Assembly (NCBI GenBank): GCA_016617855.1
Contig: JAECUM010006716.1
Location: 22,767-86,766 of the forward strand
Length of the DNA: 64,000 nucleotides
Source of the DNA: Megalonaias nervosa
Lineage: Eukaryota > Mollusca > Bivalvia > Unionida > Unionidae
Direction of reading: 5' to 3'
The position numbers were made by a program, and so were the translations under genes. A model generated the notes under the pieces. It saw nothing but the letters and a program-made list of their open reading frames with translations. It did no database searches and was not told the origin of the DNA. Below, piece by piece: positions 1-11,850 of the stretch; position 1 is the first letter of the stretch, and each line of letters opens with the position of its first letter.

Positions 1-308
1 AAGCTGGTAAAGAAATAAGGCCATTGCAGTGTCAAAACCTTGTGAGGCGTGAAAGCAGAAACAAATCCTAGTATAGTTAATTTCAGCTGACATGCATACA
101 GCTGCAGATGAAACTGTCCAAGAAACCAACTCAGGACGTAGGTGTAAATAGCACGATTTATAAGCACTTCATGTGCCAATCTTGAAAAACTGTTTCTTGC
201 TGCATATATAAATTCACTCATATGGTGTCATGTTTTGGTAATATAATTTCAAGTTATATAAAGTAATCAACGAAAAACAAATTGAAGAAAATGCTCTGAG
301 TATAAATA
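1..308. other. AT-rich non-coding sequence
   Basis: No open frame, RNA gene or repeat can be supported here; ordinary AT-rich intergenic or intronic sequence. Confidence 0.5.
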
Positions 309-498
309 ATGAATGTATTCTTTGTGTCGATCCCTTATTGGCCCATAATCAATATGAATAATCAATGTACTCTTTGCGCCGATTCCCCATTGGTCAATAT
401 TCAGTGTGATTAAAGAATGAATTCATTTTGTCGATTCCCCATTGGTCAATATTCAGTCTAAAAAAAAATGAATGTACTCTTTGTGTCGATTACATAAT
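309..498. repeat. short degenerate tandem repeat, about 60-bp unit
   Basis: The phrase 'tgtactctttg(t/c)g(t/c)cgatt' followed by 'ccccattggtcaatattcagt' recurs about four times with changes between copies. Seen directly. No coding potential. Confidence 0.7.
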
Positions 499-521
499 GG
501 AAATAATCACATACCTCCATC

Positions 522-617
522 GGCTGAGCCCGAGATTGCAACCCACGCAAGCAGAAGCGAGATGGCTGTGATCCGTAACGGTGAGCGTTTTAGACCACTC
601 GGTCACTCGGGGCCCCA
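522..617 (-). repeat. tRNA-derived SINE head
   Basis: On the minus strand there is a pol III box A-like stretch (GTGACCGAGTGGTCTAAAAC, near 588-608) and, about 50 nt downstream, a box B-like stretch (GGGTTGCAATCTCG, near 531-544). The spacing fits a tRNA Leu/Ser-like promoter. It resembles the heads at 10,984-11,058 and 52,168-52,244, so it is probably a SINE rather than a functional tRNA: the cloverleaf is not clean. Confidence 0.55.
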
Positions 618-911
618 CTAAGAAAGTGAAGAGAAATTAATTAAAAGGAAAACTGTTATCTCCACAAAGATACATATACTTGCATAGCAAATCACACGTG
701 TTTTGAATAAACGCAAATATTTTAAGTAAGAAATATTAGAAGGAACGGTATTTAATTGTCGATACCTAAAACGCGGTTGTGAACGAGAATAAAACTATAA
801 TTTTACATGTAAATTTTAAAAGGGGATTTTATATATTGTCAATCGTTATTCGTGTTTCATTTCTAGATAGGTGTAGCCGTTTGTAAATAAATACATATAC
901 GCGTTGGAATT

Positions 912-1110
912 TTAATGGCTCTGTGGTAAAATTTTTGGAGTTGCTACTGAAACGCTGCTGGTTCGAATCCTGACATCAAATCAGCCTGTTTCGTCTACAC
1001 TGGTTGTGTCCCTGGTCAAGGCACTTTATCCCTAGTTGCCTTGCCATTGAATTACCTACTTTTGTTGATTTGGCGTAAAACAACAAACAGAACCAAGCTT
1101 GGTTGGATTC
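912..1110 (+). repeat. tRNA-derived SINE
   Basis: Box A-like TGGCTCTGTGG (near 918) and a near-perfect box B GGTTCGAATCC (near 959-970) lie at tRNA-like spacing, followed by about 130 nt of unrelated body. The box spacing and body argue for a SINE and not a host tRNA gene. Confidence 0.6.
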
Positions 1111-3050
1111 TCGTTCAGTAAACAAATCCGGCCCTGGGTACATGAGTGAAAATTAACAATCATTATCTATTCACCTCAATGTTTAATTTGAAAGGGTTCA
1201 CCCATTATTTTGGATTTTTCAAAGTTATTGACAGCTGTCAATTTCATTGTAATTAGCAGAACCGAATGTATTTGATAATTTTCATGCTATTGGTTACATA
1301 CTGAAAATTAAGCTGTTCCATGCATAACCAAAGAGGGGGAGAAAATACTTCCATGCGCAGTTATGATTGGACAAATTCACTATGAAAGGATATTTCTGGC
1401 AGACTCTTTATGTGCTCAATGTCATGTAAATCCTGAGTACTATATCTCTGCGTTCTTATCTAGAAAAAAAAAAATTGGGAACAATTATAGCAGCCGCTGT
1501 AGCCAATGACACGTGCCCCGTACAAATTCCACCGATTTAAACATGTCACACACGTTTATTTTCTTTCTTTTTTTTCAAGTCAAGGCCTGTGGATATAATG
1601 AAAATCACCATATTCAAAACCTAACAGGGCAAGTATTCGGTTCTCTAATTAGTTCATTAATTTTCCTTTAATAGTAATGTTTCATTCGCAAGGGGCAATT
1701 GCTCAAAATACTGTTCTGGCTACCTCATGTACCAAGGGTCGAGATGGAACGAAATGGATCGATGATGTCTGGCCGTCATTTTGGCGCGAAATGCATAGTT
1801 CTGTTTTATTTTAACTCAGTCGGTCGAATTTCAGATCATTTTAACACTAATACAAATCGGATCCAATCCAAAATGCAAACTGATAAGGTTCCTACAATTG
1901 TAATCTCGATAGGACTAGCAGCATTTTTTTTTTTTTTTGTTAAAAATAACAATGAAATCTCTGATCGTAACTCCAAGACCTATACTGTAGTCTTTAACAT
2001 TTATATATTTACTCTTAATTTGCATGCTAGTAGAATTATACTAACAAGAAAACACGCTTGCTCAGTCGCAAAACAATCATGGTAATGTCTTGAGAAAATA
2101 TGCAGTTTTTATTAGAATCCGATATGTTCTTGTATCGAGATATTATCTGTAAAGTAAGGCATTGAGAAAAATCGCTGACTGTGAAACTGAGTGCGTAATT
2201 ACGCATTAGATGATTCTGTAAGATTTCAAGTGAGATATAGTTACAGAAAGAAATGAACTGAATAAAATTGTTTCATGTGCAAATGCGTTCAAATGCAGCA
2301 GACGGTGATAAAAACATTACGTTTTAATAGCTTTTACAGTTTCTTTCATCATTATTTATGTGAAGCATGTAGAAAGTTATGATTTAGTTGCCTATTTGGT
2401 AAGAACACACGGCTAGAATTAACGTACCATCTACTTCGCCCCCCCCCCCCACATGTACACAACTTCAGTATGATTAATTTGCGATGGGTGTTAATATGAA
2501 GAATATAAAAAATTTCATATTACAGGTGCCTCAGAGAAACACCCTTCTTAATATTGCTGGTGTTGTTCCTATTCGTGTGAGTGTATGCATACGAAAGCAT
2601 ACGGTATAAATAATATTTTACAATTATTGTATTCACGTTTGACAAAAGTTTTAATCCACGTACATAAATTGTGAAATGAAAGCAGGGCATGGGGTGGAAT
2701 ATATATTTTAATATTTTAATAATTGTTAGATAGTTGTTCAACCAGTATAAAATCAAAGAAGAAAATGCATTAAAGAAAATCGTTGACTGAAATTAAACTC
2801 ATAAATACACATCAGACGGTTATGTAAATACCTTATATTTAAGTTTAATATCTTCTGCAATCTGAAATCTTTTTCATCTTTATTTGTAAGAAAACTCAGC
2901 ATACTGTGTACTATTTTATTCAGGATTCTGGCCTTATTTAGGAATTCCTTTTAGTAGTTAATCAATATTCCCACAAAAAATGCTTATATCAAACTGATGC
3001 GTTCACTGTGCTGTAAATGCTGACTACTGTACCGCTGTATTCTAAATCCA
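1111..3050. other. AT-rich non-coding sequence
   Basis: Contains short homopolymers (C-run near 2440, T-runs near 1570 and 1925) and small chance open frames without recognisable protein character. Nothing else supported. Confidence 0.5.
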
Positions 3051-3150
3051 GTGACACAATTGGTAGAATCTGACCGCCCTCTTCGTTAGCCAGGGTCGTC
3101 GATTCACATCGACCCTGGGCATGTGTAGCAGCCATAACAGTATCTGCTGC
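3050..3150 (+). repeat. tRNA-like SINE fragment
   Basis: An A-box-like 'acacaattggtagaatct' is followed at tRNA-like spacing by a B-box-like 'ggtcgtcgattcaca'. The body is short and diverged. Confidence 0.4.
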
Positions 3151-3951
3151 TCTGCTTTCTGATAGGATGCAGCTCAAAGAAATTACACGAGATAATATTG
3201 TCTAACTGATTTATTGTATAACAGAGACTTTTTTTTTACTGACCATAATGCGATCAACTCTCTTTTTCATCGACTTATTTATCTTCCTCTCTCTTTTTTT
3301 CTTTTTTCTGGCACTATCTCTTTTCACACACAAACACACACATGCAAAACAGATTACTTATCAGTATTTGGGTCTACGATCGACAATTCACTTCGTTTTA
3401 GAGACATGTTATTTTATTATAAGATTAATGTATTTCGACTGTAAGGGCACTAATCAAACTAGTCAATATTTGATGATATATTTAGGGTGATTGCATCTGC
3501 CAAATGAGAAATTAGATTAATCACAGAGTAATATGTATTCACTTTCTATTTTCTTCTATGACTTGACAAATGTTTTTGCATATCAAATGCTTCAAGGGGC
3601 TATGTATTGTTCATAAACGCTTGTGCATGGTAACACTGTAATATGCTACACATACATTAATTATGTCGCTTTTGATTGAAAATTCGTGATTACAATTAAA
3701 AGTAATAAACTGATACTTACGATATTTTGAAACTCATTGTTGGCAGCCTTTAGAGAGCGATGGTGAAAGACAAATATCTATAATGAAATATTTCCTTTTG
3801 GTCTGACCATCTTGATGAAGAATGTTCGACTTCTATCTATCTATCTAAATAACTAACAACCTACAAATCTACTTAGAATACTTATAAACTGTCTTTGGAA
3901 GTTGCATGCATTTAACTCAGTATATGCATGTAATTTCCAAAGTAGATTTAT

Positions 3952-4489
3952 TGTTATTCGATGTCAGTCACCAGTTTGTCGTAATTCGATGTCGATCATC
4001 GGTTTGTTGTAATTCGATACCATTCATTGGTTTGTCGGAATTCACCAGTGTCATCGATGTCATTCATCGTTTTATCGTAATTCGATGTCAGTCATCGGTT
4101 TGTCGTAATTCGATGTCAGTAATCGGTTTGTTGTAAATCGATGTGAGTCATAGCTTTGTTGTAGCTCGATGTCATTCATCGGTTTATCGTAATTCGATAT
4201 CCAATCATAGATTTGTTGTAATTCGATGTCAGTCATCGGTTTATCGTAATTCGATGCCAATCATAGATTTGTTGTAATTCGATGCTAGTCATCGGTTTGT
4301 CGTAATAAGATGCCAGTCATAGGATTGTTGTAATTCGATGTCCTTCATCGGTTTATCGTAATTCGATGTCAGTCATAGGTTTGTCGTAATTCTATGTCAG
4401 TCATCGGTTTGTCGTAATTCGATGTCAGTTATCGGTTTATCGTAATTCGATGTCAGTCATAGCTTTCTTGTAATTCGATGTCAGTCATT
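3952..4489. repeat. 28-bp minisatellite array
   Basis: About 19 imperfect copies of a 28-bp unit built on 'attcgatgtcagtcatcgg' plus 'tttgtcgta'. Copies alternate at a few sites (cggtttg/taggttt/tagattt). Small open frames in both strands are by-products of the repetition. Confidence 0.9.
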
Positions 4490-5192
4490 AGATGAATAGC
4501 CATTTTGTCCTGTTTTGGAGTCTAAGTCGATAATGATCTAATAGGGACAGATATAGTTCATTGAATTATACAAATGTTGCATATTAGGGCCTTCTTTTCA
4601 ATACCTCACGGAAACAGGACATTTTGACTTTATATTCAGGATTGATAATTACGTAATTTTGCAATAACTCTCCAAGAAATTTATACATATTTTCAATAGC
4701 AATTTCATTCACTTCTTACGTATGAAGTGCCATTTATATTTTGCTTTTATTGGACATGTACATAACGATTTCATCTTAAGCTTCCTGTAACTATTGACTT
4801 ATTTGCATCAAATAAAAATAACAGGGACCATTATATGCACCAGCTTTGGATCTTCTAGTTTAGCTATGTAAGTGGTATTTGATGTGAATAACATTATTTG
4901 GAATCCTGTAATTTGATAGCATACACCTCTTTGCAAATTTTCGACTGGACAATCGAGGACATATTTCCGGCGTGTGCATCACCAGCTTCTGAGGAAAGGT
5001 ACCCTCCGTACATCGCGAACACATATCAAGCGTGTAAACAGGGACCTTCCTAAAAATCATGTTTTTACATTGTTCAAGACCAAAATTGTTTGTAGAAGCA
5101 AGATTTTACCCCTTCACGAACCGAGGACGTCCTGGTTTGGAGGTGTATCCCCAGTACGTTGATAAGTAATCTCGGAATTGTTTCGCTTTGCA

Positions 5193-5193
<1 letters not shown>
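4490..5193. other. non-coding sequence
   Basis: No supported gene or repeat between the 28-bp array and the CA microsatellite. Confidence 0.4.

Positions 5194-5272
<79 letters not shown>
5194..5272. repeat. (CA)n microsatellite
   Basis: Uninterrupted CA dinucleotide run of about 79 bp. Confidence 0.98.
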
Positions 5273-5274
<2 letters not shown>

Positions 5275-6473
5275 CCTGTGTTAGCTTAGAATGTAAACGA
5301 AGAAGATGAAATCTCGCTGATAAGACTATCCTTTACACCACAAAAATACAATCCATCACACCAGTATGTTATCCAGCATATCATATTCACTATCCAAAAT
5401 AGCTATGTGTTCGCTTAGAATGTAAAAGATGAACTCTCACAGAATATACTATCCCTTACACCACAAAAACACTATCCATCACACCACTTTATCATCCAAC
5501 ATCCCTATTCCCAGAAGGAGATGAAATCCAATAAAAATACTCTCACACACCTTATGTACTATCCAACACCCTATAAAAATACTATCCATTACACCATCTA
5601 TACCATCCATCTGCCCCACACATACTATCCCAAAACGTCCTGTCTTAGCTTAGAATGTAAGAGAAGGAGAAGAAATCCCACAAACCTATTATCACATACC
5701 TTATATACCATCCAATATCCCATTATACACTCTATCCAAACCGCTTTGTGTTAGCTTAAAATGTAAGAAAAAGAAAAGAAATCTCACAAAATATACTATC
5801 CTTACACCATAAACAATACTATCCAACACACCACTATACTATCAAACATCCCAATACCATTCAACACCCTTACACACACACTATCCACAAATGCCCTGTG
5901 TTAGTTTGGAGTGCACGAAAAGGAGCTGAAAGCAAACAAAACCTACTATCCTTTACACCATTAAAATATTATTCATTGCACCACTATAACATCCATCACC
6001 ACCACACACTAAACGAAAACTTGTTAATTTAGAATTCAAGAGGAGAAGATGAAATCTTACACACAATCACACACCATCTATAACATCCAATATCTCATAT
6101 ATGCACTATCAGTAATGACATGGGTTAGCTTAAGAAAAGGAGGTAAAATTTCACAAACCTACTATTCCTTACCACCACAAAAATACTATCCATCACACCG
6201 TCTATACCATTCAACACCCCATAAAAATACTATCTATTACACCATCTATACCATCCATCACCCCACATACTATCCCAAAACGACATGTGTTAAGTTAGAG
6301 TGTAAGAGAAGGAGATGAAATCTCACAAATATAATATCCCAAACATCAGTTATAACATTCAACACCCCTTATATAAATACTATCCCAAAACGCCTGTGTT
6401 AGCTTAGAGTTTATACCATCCCTTACACCACAAAAATACTCTCCATTAAACAATGTATACCATCCAACATCCC

Positions 6474-6475
<2 letters not shown>
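5273..6475. repeat. degenerate AC-rich tandem repeat domain
   Basis: Two phrases alternate many times: 'ctgtgttagcttagaatgta' followed by a purine stretch ('gaaggagatgaaatc'), and 'tactatccatcacacca'. The combined unit is roughly 120-240 bp and strongly decayed. The domain sits between two CA microsatellites and may have grown from them. Short open frames inside are repeat artefacts. Confidence 0.8.

Positions 6476-6539
<64 letters not shown>
6476..6539. repeat. compound (CA)n(CG)n microsatellite
   Basis: A CA run of about 50 bp passes directly into a CG run of about 14 bp. Confidence 0.97.
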
Positions 6540-6540
<1 letters not shown>

Positions 6541-7650
6541 AAATTGGATGTTGCTCATATTTGGAAATTATACAAAATTTACAAAACAGAGAGAAGCATG
6601 GTTAGCGTGGTATTCAACAAGATATTACAGTTTTAAGAAAGGTCTACTCTGCCTCAGACTTAAAGGTTTTGTTCAGCAGTATGCTAAATATTTTTTCCAT
6701 TTTTTGGCAGTATAACACGTTTGTTTTTTTAACTTGCAATTGATTTATTTACTTTAAAGCATAGCGTGATCTGCTTTTGGAAATCGTAATTTGGTGTATA
6801 ATTCTAATCCGTGCAATAAACGATTTTAAAAAATCGTGAAGAACTGGGCACTCATACAATACGTATCCAGTATTTTGTACGTCTTGTGTGCAAAAAGTGA
6901 ATGTATTATCATCAGTGAATTATTTTCTTTTTTTTCAGAAACTGATGCCACCACATCCAATCAAAATCAAATTGTTCAAATTTGAATACTGTTCCCACAT
7001 GATCGGGTTGAAGAGAGCACACAAATGGAATGGGCTCATAAATAAGCAAGTGTCAACTGCCGGTCCGTGCTTGTACAAATAGACCCTTTCCCTCAAATAC
7101 ACGTTATAGCTTCTGACTGGTACACAGTTATACTTTCGATGTCAAACTTACAAAGTATCCTTTTGAAGTCAATTGCCTCTCCCATTTTCGGCCGATGTAC
7201 AAAACACCGCTGTTACTCGCTCTTTGTTAGTTGGCATTACATCCTAAGGGAGGCAAGTATGAAATCTAATAGATGTAGCTAGGACAAAGCACTGAAATAT
7301 CTTATCGATCCGCAAAAAATGTTGATAGAGTTAACATATGTGCACCTTTTCTAGCGAAGATGCAATCCTCTGTGGATATTGTATAATTTTATGCAAGCTG
7401 CAGTTTCGGGAGACAGAATATACAAATATTTGACATTTCAACCTTGGACAGTCCATACGCTACTCTTTGACTAGTTTTATTATGTAAGCACACGCTTTTG
7501 ACATAGGAAAACGATAAACCATTTGTAAAGCAAAAACTATTTTATTGAAGAAACATAATAAAAGAATAAACTTATTGCTGCATTTCAAAATTAATTTAAA
7601 ATTTGACAAACAACATATCAAGAGCCAAAGTGACCTTATGCTATTGAATG
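6541..7650. other. non-coding sequence
   Basis: No supported gene. A possible splice-acceptor-like 'tttttcag' occurs near 6937 but no convincing exon follows. Confidence 0.4.
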
Positions 7651-7651
7651 A

Positions 7652-8308
7652 ACTAGGTATAAATCTCGCAGGAGCTACACGCATTTTACTCAACATTCAA
7701 AACGTCTAGTGAGAATAGCCAAAGTGAGATTTGTCTAGTGAGAATAGCCAAAGTGAGATTTGTCTAGTGAGAATAGCCCAAGTGAGATTTGTCTAGAATA
7801 TCCTTGACGAGACAAAATAAAATTAACAAAAAAAAAAAAAATGGTATAAAGCTCGCAGGAGCTACACACATTTTACTCAACATTCAAAACGTCTAGTGAG
7901 AATAGCCAAAGTGAGATTTGTCTAGTGAGAATAGCCAACGTGAAGTTTGTCTAGGGAGAATAACCAAAGTGAGATTTGTCTAGTGAAAATAGCTAACGTG
8001 AGGTTTGACTAGTGAGAATAGCCAAAGTGAGATTTGTCTATTAAGAATAGCCAACGTGAGATTTGTCTAGTAAGAATAGCCAGCGTGAAGTTTGTTTAGT
8101 GAGAATAGCCAAAGTGAGATTTGTCTAGTGAGAATAACCAAAGTGAGATTTGTCTAGTCAGAATAGCCAACGTGTGATTTGTTTAGTGATAATAGCCAAC
8201 GTGAGGTTTGTCTAGTGAGAACAGCCAACGTGAGATTTGTCTAGTGAGAATAGCCTAAGTTTGAGATTTGTCTAGAATCTCCTTGACGAGACAAAATAAA
8301 ATTAACAA
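7652..8308. repeat. 29-bp minisatellite, duplicated as a block
   Basis: Units of 'gtctagtgagaatagccaaa' plus 'gtgagattt' (29 bp) form a short block (7,706-7,795) and a longer block (about 7,888-8,277). Each block is preceded by the same leader ('ctcgcaggagctacac', about 7,669 and 7,853) and followed by the same trailer ('ccttgacgagacaaaataaa', about 7,801 and 8,281). The whole cassette, not just the unit, was therefore duplicated. Confidence 0.9.
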
Positions 8309-9300
8309 CAAAAATGGGGCCAGTCTTATTGCCAAATTGCCTCAACATTTTAGTGCGAGAATATGGAAATGCGGGATTTGAGATAAATCGGTAGAGTATT
8401 TGGCCAGAGTTTAAAAGGTTTTAGAGTTCAGTCGCAATCAAATCCCTCGTCATAAAACATTTTCAACATTGAGTACAATCTCAGCACAAGATTAATTCGA
8501 TGAAACCTAGATCCTAAAGCAAGGTAGTTATCTTTAGACGTAACATTATGATACTAGCCTTTTACAAAGGAATTTTTACAAAGGAACAAAATTTTAGGTT
8601 AAGTACGTACTATAGTTAAGAAGTTTATGAAAGGGAAGCCAGCCAATTCATGTTTTGCCGGTATGTCGCCAGAATGTTCTACTTTTCAAATCAATATAAA
8701 TGGAACAATGAGGAGACAAATAGAGAAATGATGCACAGCTTGCTCACTGAAATATGATCCGTTTTCCACCCAAATCACACGTGGGAGGTGAGTCTATGAT
8801 CAAAACACGCATAACTTCTGAAAAAGGACTAGTTATCCTGCATTTATTTGATTAAGATCATCATTTGAACTAAGTTTCACTACAATCCACTAAAAAGTGT
8901 AAAGTATTTGCACTCACAAACTTGTTAATACTTTGCACAATATGAAAGTAAAAAAGTGCAACGACGACTGTAAAAGAATTTGGAGTGCACAATAATTTGT
9001 CGATTTCAGCATCTTCAAATGATCCACATAACATGTATTAAAGTTTCACTGAGATTCATGCAGAAAGTATAAGACTTTATACGTCTACAAGATTCCGGTA
9101 TACACATCATCATACACCAAGTAAAAAAGGACAATGATTCTAATAAAAATTACAGGAGCTGAGTGAATAATCAATGTGTACATCTTCATGTGATGACCAT
9201 AATATCAGCGAAGGCTCATGGCAACTGTCACGATCCAGCTACGGTATTATAAATAATACTACAAAAGGTGTGCATTAACGAATTTCAAGCCCCCAGCTGA

Positions 9301-9302
<2 letters not shown>
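8309..9302. repeat. old diverged interspersed repeat sequence
   Basis: Phrases such as 'aaagtttcactgagattcat' and 'catcttcatgtgatgaccat' recur loosely (about 8,870-9,240). They are reminiscent of ancient repeats common in bivalve genomes, from general recollection only. A tRNA-like head may lie near 8,385-8,440. No gene is supported. Confidence 0.35.

Positions 9303-9303
<1 letters not shown>

Positions 9304-9370
<67 letters not shown>
9304..9370. repeat. (TA)n microsatellite
   Basis: Uninterrupted TA run of about 67 bp. Confidence 0.97.
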
Positions 9371-9372
<2 letters not shown>

Positions 9373-9569
9373 CACAAGTCAAGATGCAATATACACAACT
9401 TTTTATAAAATGTAAAGAATCAATTTAATGAATATATTCAACATAAAGTCTTCAGTTTCTGCTCAATACAATTGACGTTAATCGAATTCCCATTTAACAC
9501 GTTAGTTCATCAATCAGAATGTCACGATCTTTATGTGGGAGAGTCACTATTCTCTGCGTTGTTCCTCTT

Positions 9570-9725
9570 ACTCATCTATTTTAATCTTTCTCCACATCCT
9601 TCGTTCCTTCTTTCTTTTGCTTCCACCTCTTTTTCCTTCTTCCTTTCCTTCCTCCTTCCTTCTACTTATCTCTACTTCTTCCTCTTTCTAATTTCCTTCC
9701 TCCTTCATTCTTGCTCCTTCTATCT
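9570..9725. repeat. CT-rich low-complexity tract
   Basis: Pyrimidine-rich stretch with repeated 'ttccttcctcc' phrases. A 100-codon open frame across it on the plus strand (9,472-9,774) is only low-complexity F/L/S and is not credible as a protein. Confidence 0.8.
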
Positions 9726-9936
9726 TGTGCAGCCTGTACCCTGGAATCTTCCTGAAGGAATACAAGTGACATAATTTCTTGCGTACCAGCCCCATCTTCC
9801 AGGAGGTCCATCGCGCTCACAGATCTTCCGTCAGATTAATGGGCGACCAGCCTTAAAAGATCCAATGTACAATCACAAATCACCGCTTACATAACTTGTG
9901 CATACCTTAAGCCACAACATACAAAAAAATGTTACT

Positions 9937-9939
<3 letters not shown>

Positions 9940-9974
<35 letters not shown>
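9940..9974. repeat. (CA)n microsatellite
   Basis: CA run of about 35 bp. Confidence 0.95.
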
Positions 9975-9977
<3 letters not shown>

Positions 9978-10839
9978 CATCTAAATATTGGCATATTCCT
10001 ATATGGTAACTACAACATAGCTGTTTAGGTAAACATTCATAGCCCATGCTTCATAAGAATTAAAGACAAATATATAAAACTCAGGGTCTAGCTTCGCATA
10101 GCCATTGGTCTTCCCTTGTTACATTCTAATAAACGCAAATCCACATCCTAACTCAAATATTCTAATAAATATAATACATGTCATAACTCAGTTCAAAAGA
10201 CAATTTTAAGAAAAAGAAGGTAACACACAATCTAATTAACTCAAATCTTGTACAAAATTTGGCCAAGATATTGTCTTACATTTCAAAGCTTTTAAATTTA
10301 AATTCCATGTCCCTTGTAAGAGATAGATTACCACGAATTTCGGAGTAGCCTTCGTTTAGAATTCTCTTCGAGCACACAGTTTGCCCTTTCATAGAACAGT
10401 GATTAAACTAAGTGGCACATGTCGGTACTTCTCCAGAATTCTCAGCACGATGAAAATCTTAGTGAATTTCCCTTTACAAACTGTACATGTTTCCCTCTTA
10501 AATTTTAGGCCCCAGCCCCATTCGGTTTTAGCCATGCAGTGATTATATTTAATTGGTCCTCTCCCATCGTTTGAATTTTTCTCGATGTCAATCTTCTCGC
10601 ACTTTGCAGCTTTAACACGGGGGTATAAGAGGATGACTTTGCCCATGGCAATAATCAAGGACAAACAAGTTCCTTTGAAGCAGTCTTGGTGGCTAAAGAT
10701 TGCGTAAAGCATCAGTTGGACATCCTGTTCTCTGGTACATGTGAATTTAGAATTCTGCTGCGAACATAGTTATATTAGCTCATTAACAAGAGTCCATCGA
10801 AAGGACTGAGGTTCTACTTTCCGAAAAGATTTGTGGTGG

Positions 10840-11060
10840 GTGGGTGGGGGTTTACGTCATTTTTATGTACACGATAGACAATACATGGCGGCAAGTATAT
10901 TTCGTGGAGGAAAAGCCCGGAAAGAACAACCAGCCAACGGGAAACTACTGACAAGCTTTCTCACCTAACAGTATTCATCGAGCCAAGTTTCGAAATCAGA
11001 CAGAGGTGAGATGTGAGTGATCTGTTAAAGCGAGCTCCTTGGACCACTCGGCCCTGTCCG
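10840..11060 (-). repeat. tRNA-derived SINE with conserved body
   Basis: The minus strand has box A GGCCGAGTGGTCCAAGG (near 11,035-11,052) and a box B-like GATTTCGAAACTTGG (near 10,984-10,998), then a body containing the reverse complement of 'acatggcggcaagtatattt' and 'ccggaaagaacaacc'. The same body occurs at 51,515-51,660 and, after a similar head, at 52,155-52,400. These are dispersed members of one SINE family. Confidence 0.7.
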
Positions 11061-11094
11061 AAATGAATTTTCAAGACCATTTCCTTGTTTAACT

Positions 11095-11850
11095 GTTGAG
11101 TGTTGAAACCATCATCTTGAGTTCTAAGATTTTCATAGCAGCAACTGTGGCAGCCATGTCTGCAGTAAGATCGGTATCATTTTCATTTAGGACAAACGGT
11201 ACGCCATTAGAAGACACCTGGTGAAAACCCCATCTGTACAGATGAGCTGTTGAAACAATTTTCAATATGTTCATTGTGACAGCCATATTTTAAGACAGAT
11301 CAGCACCATTTGTATTTAAAACCAACTAGATATCATAATTAGTCTTCTGGTGAAAACTACAAGTTGATCAAAAAGGAGTAGCAATAAGATTCTTTCATGT
11401 TGGTGGCCATACTGGATATGAGATTGGAACAATATTTATTTAAGATCAGCTAGACATGATATGAAGTCTTCCATTCAAGACTCTATGCTGGTGTGACTTT
11501 CTTTTTGGGAGGAAAAGTAATAAAAAGATCTTCAGGATGGCTACTGTGGTGGCTATATTGGATGTCAGATCGTCAGCAACTTGACATAGGACCAACTAGA
11601 CATCATAAAGAGTCTTCTTGTGTAAACCTCATGACTCATTATTGAGAAGGAATAGCAATAACAAGATTTTCAAGATGGCTGCTGTGGTGTCCATATTGAA
11701 TATATAAGCATTTTAATGTTAGACAAACAAGAACCTGTGATGAATGTATGTATAAAGATTCAGTAGATTCCTCCAGGTAGTTTAAGAGGCGTAGCAATAA
11801 GAAACTTGTGCTAAAGGAAGGATGGACAATGCCCCACAGGTAAAAAGCCA
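11095..11850. repeat. degenerate tandem repeat, about 140-150-bp unit
   Basis: About five diverged copies share 'gttttcatagcagcaactgt'-like text, then a 'ggcagccat' phrase, a 'taggaccaactagacatcat' phrase and 'agtcttctggtgaaaac'. Small open frames on the minus strand (for example 11,639-11,851) follow the repeat and are not credible genes. Confidence 0.7.

Noticed and set aside
912..1000. Functional tRNA gene
   Set aside because: Box A and box B are present, but no consistent cloverleaf or anticodon arm can be drawn; a SINE explains it better.
1699..2085. 128-codon plus frame near the left end
   Set aside because: Contains a poly-F run from a T homopolymer and no recognisable domain.
5074..5268. 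Open frames of alternating C and V or R and E across microsatellites (also 6,346, 16,864, 23,574, 63,726)
   Set aside because: Pure dinucleotide-repeat translations.
9472..9774. 100-codon plus frame
   Set aside because: Low-complexity F/L/S from a CT-rich tract.
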